From positions 1 through 47,673 of the IMG/VR virus record IMGVR_UViG_3300023184_000204: a DNA stretch of 47,673 nucleotides. One strand, 5' to 3'. The stretch comes from a virus. Made by a program: the position numbers and the translations under genes. Shown here one piece after another: positions 16,010-23,500 of this stretch (positions are counted from its first letter, which is position 1; the number at the start of each line of letters is the position of its first letter). The notes below the pieces were generated by a model. It was not told the origin of the DNA. It made no database searches and saw only the letters and a program-made list of their open reading frames with translations.

Positions 16010-17115
16010 TAAATAAAAGTGGTTCTCAATAAACACGGTTAATTGCTGGAATATCCTAAAGACAAACATGCTACAAAGTAAGTATGAAATATGACTAAGC
16101 TTGAATGCTTGAAAAATGTTTGTATGAGTGTAATGTTTATTGTATATTTACAAAAAATAACATAAAATGGACAATCAGCAGCTGAATCCCGAACAGGGAA
16201 GAGTTCAGAGATCATCTCGCAAGAGAGTACTTGACTTGAATAAATATATAGTCTGGGAAACACCGTGCATGATAAATAAAATATATGTATACACACTTTC
16301 TTCAACGGAAGATAATAAAGTGCGTTATGTAGGTATTACTACAGATCCTTTAAGAAGGTTATCACATCATACTTCAAAATCTTATTATAAAGATACTCAT
16401 AAGAGTAATTGGATAAATAAAGAATTAAAAAGTGGTAACCAGATATTAATGACTATAGTTGATTCTTGTATTGATTTAGAAGATGCTTTATTAAGAGAAG
16501 AGGAATTAATTGCAATATATGATTGTTTAACAAACCATGTATTATTGCCAACAAAACCTAATATGAAAACATGTTATTTATATAATATATTTACTTTAGA
16601 AATTATTGAATTTAATTCAATACAATCTGCAGCAACATATTTAAAAGTAACATCTTCAGCTTTATATGATTCACTTATTTTAAGTAAGTGGCTCATGTCT
16701 TTTAATAAAAACTTTGATGAGTTAGTTAAGATAAAACATAGATTAAAAGGGAAAAATGTAAAAACAAATGAAATATGCTATTTTCTTACTCAAGAACATG
16801 CTGCTAAACATATTGATTGTTCTATACAATTAATAAATAGTTGTATAATGGGTATTAGAAAATCAGCAAAAAAATGGATATTGTGTAAAAAGGAAAGTGA
16901 ATTCCCAATTTATATTAATAATCATATTTCACCTGTAGTGTGTGTAAATGATGGGCAAGTATATAATTCAATAAAAGAAGCAGCTGCTTATTATAAGTTA
17001 GATGAATCTTGTATTGCAAAAGTATGCAAAGGTCTACGTAAACACACAGGTAATAAAAATTTTAAATATCAAGAAGATATGATCCAACCCCTTTAGAAAT
17101 TTTGGGGATTAAATG
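16010..17115 (+). ncRNA. Group I self-splicing intron 3 (in DNA polymerase gene)
   Basis: A 1,106-nt intron. P (AATTGCTGGAAT, 16041-16052), Q-like (AATCAGCAGC, from 16173), R (GTTCAGAGATCA, 16203-16214) and S (AAGATATGATCC, 17074-17085) are present; R GATCA pairs with S TGATC, a compensated variant of the usual P7. P1 is exon GAGGAT (16004-16009) with guide GTTCTC (16022-16027), U-G at the cut; bases 16018-16021 pair with exon 2 CACT (P10). Omega-G is 17115. Splicing gives FTMRI-TVNGQL, as in intact family B polymerases. The GIY-YIG gene fills the R-S interval. Confidence 0.9.
16269..17096 (+). CDS. GIY-YIG homing endonuclease of intron 3
   Basis: A 275-residue endonuclease starting MINKIYVYTLSS, with KIYVYT ... 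VRYVGITTDPLRRL forming the GIY-YIG core and the acidic helix ALLREEELIAIYDC supplying Glu. The rest contains repeated NUMOD1/IENR1-like DNA-binding modules: CYLYNIFTLEIIEFNSIQSAATYL, CYFLTQEHAAKHIDCSIQLI and CVNDGQVYNSIKEAAAYYKL. I start at ATG 16269 because the longer frame from 16167 reads through core elements Q and R. The last codons (EDMIQPL) overlap core element S. NUMOD3 repeats seen in the intron 1 enzyme are absent. Confidence 0.88.
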   Translation: MINKIYVYTLSSTEDNKVRYVGITTDPLRRLSHHTSKSYYKDTHKSNWINKELKSGNQILMTIVDSCIDLEDALLREEELIAIYDCLTNHVLLPTKPNMKTCYLYNIFTLEIIEFNSIQSAATYLKVTSSALYDSLILSKWLMSFNKNFDELVKIKHRLKGKNVKTNEICYFLTQEHAAKHIDCSIQLINSCIMGIRKSAKKWILCKKESEFPIYINNHISPVVCVNDGQVYNSIKEAAAYYKLDESCIAKVCKGLRKHTGNKNFKYQEDMIQPL

Positions 17116-17917
17116 CACTGTAAATGGTCAGCTAAGTCTAATGATGCTGTATGAGATGATTTGTCTTGAAATACCTGATGTAATACCTTTAATGCAAAAT
17201 ACAGATGGTCTGGAGACTATGATTCCAAGAAAGTATTATGATAAGTATATGGAAATATGTGCGAGATGGGAAGAGATAACTAATCTTAAACTTGAGCATG
17301 ATACATATAGTAAAGTAATACTTGGTGATGTCAATAATTATATTGCCGTTACAGAAAGTAAAAAAGTTGATAAAGAAGTTTATGAGGAGCTCAAGAAAAA
17401 AGTTCCTTATGATGTCTATGAAGAAGTTGACGGTGAATATTTTGTCAAGTTTACTAAATCTAAAGGTAGATTTGAGTTTGCCAATCTAGCTCTTCATAAA
17501 AACAAAAGCTTCTTGATTATCCCAAAGGCTATATTTATGTATTTTGTACATGGAATAAAACCTGAAGAGTATCTTCTTACAGAAAACAACATATTTGATT
17601 ACTGTGGTGGTGTAAAGATTAAAGGTAATTGGAAATTTGTAGAACACCATGTTGAAATGGGATACTATGTAAAAGACAATTTACAAGATACATTAAGGTA
17701 TTACATGTCTAACACCGGTAGTAAGATAATTAAACAGAACAAAGATGACAAGCGTGAGATCCAGATAGAAGCTGGACGCTGGTTGCAAACAGTTTATGTA
17801 AAACATGTAGAGACACCATTTGAAGAATATGGTATCAATCTGAATTATTATTTAGATAAGATTTATAAAGAGATAAATTCTCTTGAGCCAGTAATTACAC
17901 AATTAAAATTATTTTAG
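17116..17917 (+). CDS. Family B DNA polymerase, exon 2 (motif C and thumb)
   Basis: Starts with one base completing the split Ile codon, then TVNGQLSLMMLYEM, the helix that follows motif B. Motif C is MQNTDGLE (Asn426-Thr-Asp428), where most family B enzymes have GDTDS: the catalytic second Asp is kept and the first is Asn. YSKVILGDVNNYIAV follows, equivalent to the KxY region, then thumb sequences to the C-terminus. A TTG/ATG-like start seen near 17102 belongs to the intron. The DUF932-like gene starts two bases after the stop. Confidence 0.9.
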
Positions 17918-17919
17918 TT

Positions 17920-19047
17920 ATGCCAAAAAGAATTAGCGAGTGTAGCAAAGCACATTTGATTAATGTGCCGTTACCACAACACGGATCAACATATACAGTA
18001 ATTGGTCACCAATTTGTGATTGATTATGTTCACCAAGCCCTAGCACTTGCAGGGTTTAACATTTTACATGAAGAATATAGATGTACAGCAGATGGTCAAA
18101 TAGCTCAAGGAATTCACAAGTTAGCTTATAATAGTGATCCTGAATTATCAATGATGTTTGCTTGGACTAATAGCTACAACAAACAAATTAAATTTAAATG
18201 TATTGTTGGTGCTTATATTGAAACTACTAGCACTGTGATGGTATCTGGTGACATGGGAGTTTGGATTAGAAAGCATATGGGTACTGCAGATACTGAGACA
18301 AAAGATACAATTGATGAGCAAATAAAAAATGCACATCAGTACTATAATCAGTTGTTGTCCGATAAGAATGAGATGATTGACAAGACTCTGGATATTAGAA
18401 AAAAGGCACAATTGTTAGGTATTTTATTTGCTGAGTATGGTATATTAACTACTGAACAAGCAAGTATTGTAAAGAACTTTATTGATAGACCAATGAAAAA
18501 CTTTACAAATCCTGATAGTTTGTGGACTTTCTATAATGCAATTACTATTGCTCTACAACAATCACATCCTAGAACTTGGATGGAGGATCAAAGAGTATTA
18601 CACTATTTTATTGATAGCATCTACAAGTTTCCTAAACAAGTTTTCACAGCTCCAGTAGCTGTTGTTGAACCTACAGAAATTGAAGAAGATGTTGTAGATC
18701 CTGATCAAATGACTATTTTTGATGTTATTGAAGAAGAAGAAATAGCTGTTTGTCCACCTCCTGTAGAAGAACCTGAAGTTGAAGAACCAGAGGTAGAAGA
18801 TGAGTTTGCTGCAGAAGATAATGTTGATGATGTAATTCAGTATACAGATCCTGTGGGAAATACATTTGAAGCACCTGTTGTGGAAACTGTTGAAGAACCA
18901 AAAGTTGAAAGATTATCACTTGATGATATCTTAATAAGAATACCAAATGAAGAAAAAGCTAAACAAAATGAAGAACCTGATTTTTCATTAGACTTTAGTT
19001 CTTCAGATGAAGAAGAAGATTCTGATTTCATGCCTGATTTGTTTTAA
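17920..19047 (+). CDS. DUF932-like protein with acidic C-terminal tail
   Basis: A 375-residue protein. Residues ~20-250 recall the phage/plasmid DUF932 family: GFNILHEEYRCTADGQIAQGIHKL, then MMFAWTNSYNKQIKFKCIVGAYI (the NSYD-like centre) and a GDMG segment where that family has its NGM turn. The match is by eye and moderate. From about residue 250 the chain is acidic and Pro/Val-rich (EEPEVEEPEVEDE) and ends EPDFSLDF ... DFMPDLF, close in style to SSB acidic tips and to the DFSLD end of the SSB at 4702. It is translated right after the polymerase, so a replication accessory role is likely. A terminator follows. Confidence 0.72.
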   Translation: MPKRISECSKAHLINVPLPQHGSTYTVIGHQFVIDYVHQALALAGFNILHEEYRCTADGQIAQGIHKLAYNSDPELSMMFAWTNSYNKQIKFKCIVGAYIETTSTVMVSGDMGVWIRKHMGTADTETKDTIDEQIKNAHQYYNQLLSDKNEMIDKTLDIRKKAQLLGILFAEYGILTTEQASIVKNFIDRPMKNFTNPDSLWTFYNAITIALQQSHPRTWMEDQRVLHYFIDSIYKFPKQVFTAPVAVVEPTEIEEDVVDPDQMTIFDVIEEEEIAVCPPPVEEPEVEEPEVEDEFAAEDNVDDVIQYTDPVGNTFEAPVVETVEEPKVERLSLDDILIRIPNEEKAKQNEEPDFSLDFSSSDEEEDSDFMPDLF

Positions 19048-19069
19048 TTGTTTAATTTATTTTTTTTAG

Positions 19070-19095
19070 AGAGGTGGGAAACTGCCTCTTTTTTT
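19070..19095 (+). terminator. Intrinsic terminator after DUF932-like gene
   Basis: Stem AGAGG / CCTCT (19070-19074 and 19085-19089) extended by a T-G pair, a 9-10 base loop, then a T-tract to 19095. It ends the polymerase unit. Confidence 0.78.
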
Positions 19096-19102
19096 ATCTT
19101 TG
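19095..19102 (+). promoter_or_regulatory. Possible Bacteroidota-type -7 element before lipoprotein gene
   Basis: TATCTTTG matches the Bacteroidota -7 consensus TAnnTTTG exactly and ends four bases before an ATG, which would give a leaderless transcript. No clear -33 TTG was seen at the right distance and such short matches occur by chance in AT-rich DNA, so this is tentative. Confidence 0.3.
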
Positions 19103-19106
19103 CAAA

Positions 19107-19247
19107 ATGAAATTTTTACTAGTTATAACTTTATTCTTTACTTCTTGTGCTTCCATGTCTGAACAACAATGGAAACAAAAGAAAATGATTAAAGCTGATA
19201 GAAAAATGATAAAAAAAGTTTGGAGAATAAGAAGATTTGCCAAGTAA
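19107..19247 (+). CDS. Small predicted lipoprotein, 46 aa
   Basis: A 46-residue peptide with a short signal: MKFLLVITLFF, then the lipobox TSC-A with Cys14 as the lipidated residue, followed by a short basic, lysine-rich mature part (about 33 residues) rich in K, R and M. It should be exported and anchored in a membrane of the infected cell. Small phage lipoproteins often act in exclusion of superinfecting phages or envelope modification; that is inference. It begins the unit of small genes after the 19070 terminator. Confidence 0.68.
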   Translation: MKFLLVITLFFTSCASMSEQQWKQKKMIKADRKMIKKVWRIRRFAK

Positions 19248-19266
19248 CAATTAAAACTAAAATATC

Positions 19267-19452
19267 ATGTCCAGAACAAAAGAACAAATCAAACAAGAAA
19301 TTAAAGAATATAAAGATTTACTTACAGGAAATATTTTCCAAGATGGTGAAATCCAGCAAAAGATTTATGAATTAAAAAAAGAACTCAATCCTAGAATAGA
19401 AGAACATCCTGAAGAGGATGATGATGAAGGTTGTTTAAACTGTGGTAGTTAA
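19267..19452 (+). CDS. Small acidic hypothetical protein, 61 aa
   Basis: A helical, charged peptide (KEQIKQEIKEYKDLL ... IQQKIYELKKEL, probably a short coiled coil) with an acidic stretch EEDDDEG followed by CLNCGS, a single CxxC. Unknown function; one CxxC pair alone cannot form a zinc finger unless it dimerises. It follows the lipoprotein by 19 bases. Confidence 0.6.
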   Translation: MSRTKEQIKQEIKEYKDLLTGNIFQDGEIQQKIYELKKELNPRIEEHPEEDDDEGCLNCGS

Positions 19453-19453
19453 A

Positions 19454-19663
19454 ATGAATTTTTTAAGATACTTGATAATTAATGGTGTTCAAAGGTGGGG
19501 TTCATTTATGTGGGTTGGAACTCATGTAAGTATGACTCAAACTAATTGGCACTGGCTATTAGAAACTATCTTATGTATTGGCTTAGACATAATTTTGGTT
19601 ATAGGTTTGTATTTAGAATGGATAGAACATAAAAAAAATAATAATAATGAAAAAACAAATTGA
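19454..19663 (+). CDS. Small single-pass membrane protein, 69 aa
   Basis: I start at ATG 19454, one base after the previous stop; a GTG four codons upstream would overlap that gene. The peptide has an amphipathic, Trp-rich N-terminal part (VQRWGSFMWVG, NWHWLLE) and one clear hydrophobic segment (TILCIGLDIILVIGLYLEW, about residues 40-58), then a Lys/Asn-rich end. It is probably an inner-membrane peptide. A holin-like role is conceivable but lysis genes were not seen here. It overlaps the next gene by 17 bases. Confidence 0.6.
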   Translation: MNFLRYLIINGVQRWGSFMWVGTHVSMTQTNWHWLLETILCIGLDIILVIGLYLEWIEHKKNNNNEKTN

Positions 19664-20042
19664 AGCAGTAAGAGAGTTCCATGAAACTTTCAACCAAGAA
19701 AATGGTACAGAACCAAGATTCATAGAACATCATGAGTGGATGTTGAGACATAAACTTATGGCTGAAGAAAATGATGAATATTTTGATGGTTGTGATAAAG
19801 GAGATCTTACAGAAATTGCAGATGCTTTAGGTGATAAACTTTATATATTGTGCGGTACTATATTAAAACATGGCATGCAAGATATCATAGAAAAAGTATT
19901 TGATGAAATTCATTCTAGCAACATGAGTAAAGTTGGAGAAGATGGTAAAGCAATCATGAGAGAAGATGGAAAGATTCTTAAAGGACCAAACTATTTTAAA
20001 CCAAACTTAAAACAATTTATTGAAAATGAGCAAAACAAATAA
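19647..20042 (+). CDS. MazG-like all-alpha NTP pyrophosphohydrolase
   Basis: A 131-residue enzyme of the all-alpha NTP-PPase superfamily. It shows the paired metal motifs E40-E41-x2-E44 (MAEENDEYFDG) and EIADALGD (E56, D59, D63), followed by helix LYILCGTILKHGM. Members hydrolyse NTPs or dNTPs to NMPs and pyrophosphate, cleaning or tuning nucleotide pools; phage versions may also lower host alarmone levels. The C-terminal extension (KVGEDGKAIMREDGKILKGP) is typical of phage relatives in which a Lys/Gly loop caps the active site. It overlaps its neighbours on both sides. Confidence 0.85.
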   Translation: MKKQIEAVREFHETFNQENGTEPRFIEHHEWMLRHKLMAEENDEYFDGCDKGDLTEIADALGDKLYILCGTILKHGMQDIIEKVFDEIHSSNMSKVGEDGKAIMREDGKILKGPNYFKPNLKQFIENEQNK

Positions 20043-20193
20043 AAACAGAAACAGAAAGAAAGTAATAAAATTAGATCTTATGTGTCCAATCAGTTACAAT
20101 AGATTTAAGTTTAGAGAAAATAGAAAAGGTGTTTTTAATATTACAAGAGAAAGAATTAGAAAAACCTATATTAGTAATGATGATTTAAATTAA
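20026..20193 (+). CDS. Small basic hypothetical protein, 55 aa
   Basis: A 55-residue, strongly basic peptide (KTNKNRNRKK at the start; RENRKG and RERIRK later). It overlaps the MazG-like gene by 17 bases and its TAA shares a base with the next ATG (TAATG). A nucleic-acid-binding role is possible from charge alone; no family recognised. Confidence 0.5.
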   Translation: MSKTNKNRNRKKVIKLDLMCPISYNRFKFRENRKGVFNITRERIRKTYISNDDLN

Positions 20194-20372
20194 TGATTAT
20201 GCATCCAGTAGCCTTTAGAAAACTCATGATTGAAGCATATCTAGCAGGTGCAACTGTTATGGATTGTGGTTGTTATGAAAGACCTACTAAAGCAGAAGCT
20301 AGAGAATGGTTTGATAATGAATATGGTAAACAAGAGTCAGATGAAGAATGTGACTGTTGTGATGAGGAATAA
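20193..20372 (+). CDS. Small cysteine-containing acidic protein, 59 aa
   Basis: A 59-residue peptide: a helical N-terminal half (AFRKLMIEAYLAGATVMDCGCYERPTK in part) with a CGC motif, then an acidic tail ending ECDCCDEE, in which Cys residues are clustered among acids and could bind a metal. Translation is coupled to the preceding gene by TAATG. It is the last rightward gene; the terminator starts four bases after its stop. Confidence 0.5.
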   Translation: MIMHPVAFRKLMIEAYLAGATVMDCGCYERPTKAEAREWFDNEYGKQESDEECDCCDEE

Positions 20373-20376
20373 ATTA

Positions 20377-20407
20377 GGGAGAGCTTTCGGGCTCTCCCTT
20401 TTTTTTT
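20377..20407 (+). terminator. Terminator at the convergent junction
   Basis: A perfect 8-bp stem GGGAGAGC / GCTCTCCC (20377-20384 and 20391-20398), loop TTTCGG, followed by nine T residues on the plus strand. The T-tract abuts the stop codon of the leftward 39-aa gene. On the minus strand the same hairpin is followed by a weaker TAATTTATT, so it may act in both directions. Confidence 0.92.
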
Positions 20408-20527
20408 CTATCTCCCTTGACCTTTGTACATTTTCTTGTAGTTCTTAGACATTTTACTTTTTGAAATTTTTGTCTTTGAGTGAACTCCCGGTCTTGAAAC
20501 TTTCACTGATTTTGTTTTAGCTGCCAT
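20408..20527 (-). CDS. Small basic conserved-type protein, 39 aa
   Basis: Reads MAAKTKSVKVSRPGVHSKTK and then a lysine-rich end containing SKNYKKMYKGQGR; about one third of residues are Lys or Arg. Peptides with a GVHSKTK ... KNYKK.Y.GQG pattern recur in Bacteroidota phages as I recall, and the regular basic pattern argues for a real gene. It lies 18 bases downstream of the 2,483-aa giant and is the last gene of the leftward operon. A DNA- or RNA-binding virion component is plausible. The only recognisable alternative in this gap is non-coding. Confidence 0.72.
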   Translation of the reverse strand: MAAKTKSVKVSRPGVHSKTKISKSKMSKNYKKMYKGQGR

Positions 20528-20545
20528 TGTATTTGTTTTTAATTA

Positions 20546-23500
20546 TTACCTGATTCTTGTTGCACCTTTTGATAAGTTTTTCAATGATGTTTCTGGATCT
20601 CCAATACCACCTGTTAAACCTAACATAGTAAACAATCTTTTGTAAGTTTTTAACTCACCTTTTTTCTGCCACCAGTAAGGACCAACATCTTTTTTGTATC
20701 TTACAGCATCATCATTTAATGTGATCAGATTTAAGACATCCCCAAAGATTTCAATATATGTTAACAGTGTATTTCCAAAAGCTGTTGTAGTTGAGGTTAA
20801 CATTTTTGCATAATCATCAGCACCAAAGTTAAAACCTTGTATTGATGGTAATGGGATAAAAGCACCAGTTTCAGCCTGAACACCTAATAACAATAACAGA
20901 GCGTGATTAGATATATAACCATAAGTATTAAATTCATCTGTAAACAGGGCCCCTGATTTAGCTTTTATTTTTTTCCATTTGTCTGGATCATCATCATCAA
21001 ATCCAAATAACATTGATGCTAGTAAGCCAGATGCAATTACTATTAAACCTTCTGTTGCGGTTTTTTTCATTGCTCCTTTTTGTTCATCAGTAAGATATTG
21101 ATAGTCCGCTCCTTTTGATTTTAGTATTTTAGTTAGAGCTTGGAAAGCCTCTACATAGAAACCTTTTGTAGTTCTGCCCATAGCCCAATCATATCTTGCT
21201 CCACCAAAGTTTTCTTTACTAAGATCCATACCAAAACGGTTAGCAAACATTGGAGTAAACCATTTTCTCATGAAGAAAAACATACGGTACATAATGTACT
21301 TGTTACCTTCTGGTTGTCCAAACTTATCATAAACCCCAAATAGAGCACGAGAAGTTCCCTGTAGTTTGTTTTTAAACTGCTTAAAGTATTCAGACTTAGC
21401 AATAACAATTTCTTGACCATCTTCAAGTTGAATTTCAGACTTAATACTATTTTTAGCTTTAAGTTCTTCTACAGTCACATTATATTTTTTTGCAATATCT
21501 GCTAGTTTCTCACCTTTGTTAAAAACATGAAATATAGATTCATAATTCCAACCAGGATGAATACCTTCTTTAAGTTTAAGTATTCCATTGTCATCTTTTT
21601 CCCATGCATCTGAATAATTTATTAAACTTTTTGATCCATCTGAATAATTTTGCTCAATTTTTTCAGCATATAGAAATGAACCAAATAATCTCATAGCAAC
21701 TTCCATCTCACCAAACTTACGATGCATGTACATCCATTCACCATTTATTAAATCTTTATATAAAGATCTGTATACCGGTTTACCATTCTCATCTGTTGCT
21801 TTAAAGTTAGGATCAAAAACTTGTACTAACTGTGTTGACACTGCTCCAGGACCTATTTCATAGATTCCTTTAGTAGTCCACTCTAACATAGCTTTAGTTG
21901 TCCATGTTGCAGACAAAGCTAAATCTCTACCAGAAATATATCTATTTCCAGAAGCTTCAATAATAGTTTGAATGTAACCAGACACCTGATTTTTTATATC
22001 TGATGGAATGTTTAATGCTAATGCAGCTCTACTAGATCTACTTGTTAATGCAGTTAACCACTTACTTAAAACTGGATGGTTTTCTTCAATACCAACAGCT
22101 TGTCTTCCGTGATATTCTCTTTCAATAAGAGATCTTACTTGACCGGATCTATTATTCATAGCATTAGACCTAGTTGGATGTTGTTGCTTCTTTCTTAAAT
22201 TGTAAATACCTTTTGAAAATGAATCTAATTTTTTAGGTTGGTTAGCTGGATCTTCTAAAGTTTCCATAATAGAGTTTACCAATGGTAAACTTTTAATTAA
22301 TGCACTCTGAGTTTGTACAGAAAGACCGTATTTAAATAATGAATTAAATACATCAGCATCTACAGTCTTTGCATCTAAATTATAAATACCTGTTACAGGA
22401 ATATAAGAAATCTCATTACCTTGTAAGTCTGTATTTACTAAGTTGTTTTCTGGATTATAGTTAAATTGATCTAAGTTATCTTGTACAGATTTACCAAATG
22501 TTTGTTTTAACCATTCTTTGACATTATCTCTAACTTCTTTGAATCTTTCCCCATATTCACCTTTTTGTAAAACTTGATAGTAATCTCCTCTTTCAATACC
22601 ATATCTTGGTAAATCTAAATAAAGTTTACCATAACTTGAAGCACCGTCTTGCAATTGCAAGTGATAGTTTTTCATCAATTCTAATAACTTGTATTCAGGA
22701 GAACTTGGATTAGATTTAATTTTTTTAAATTTCTCACTAATATACTTACCATCTTTAGCACTGTTTTTAGAACTTGGATCAAAAGATCTTGGTAAGAAGT
22801 TACCCTTATTATCAATAACCTTTCCAACATAGTCTTTTCTTACAGCACCTCTTGGTATTGTTCTATACTCATTTTTAACTTCTCTTCTTGAGTGTCTAAT
22901 GTTAGGAACACCTATAAGGGAGATAACTTCTCCTGTTAGGTTATCCTTTATCTTAGTATTTATAAAATGCTTTGGGTTGTTTGGCTTGCTGTAGGAATTA
23001 GCTGCGGTTCTCTGATATTTTGGTACCAATACACCATCTTCATAAACCTGAAGTTTAACATGACTTAAATCAAACCAATCAAACAAATCTGCATCATACA
23101 AATCACTTTCTGGGTCAATTAATTCTTGGAATAATTTACCATTGATAAATTGATCTACTGTAACATCTGTAAAAGCAGGAATGTTATCATACTTTGACAT
23201 GTGTGTTTCTAGAGCGTCCATGTAGTAATCTGTTGGATACTTACTAGAGATATCAGATAACTCACCTATTACTTCTGACAAAGCTTCAACTAGTGTAACA
23301 TCAACATCTTTCTTAGCAGTAAGCAATCTATCTAATTCTTCTGCTTCTTCATTAGTTAATTCTTCATCTCTTGATTTAATAATTAATTCTTGAAGTGTAG
23401 CAGAATCTTCTCTTGATAAACCAGTATACTTATCTAATTTTTGTCTTACATCAATTATGTTTTGTTGAATATCTTTAATTTTTCTAAGTCTTTCTTCTCC

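Noticed and set aside
14817-17917. Frameshift or nonsense-broken polymerase pseudogene
   Set aside because: The interruption has all group I core elements and splicing restores an intact family B enzyme.
20248-20448. 66-aa plus-strand ORF across the convergent junction
   Set aside because: It runs through the terminator hairpin and conflicts with the in-frame 59-aa gene and the 39-aa minus-strand gene.
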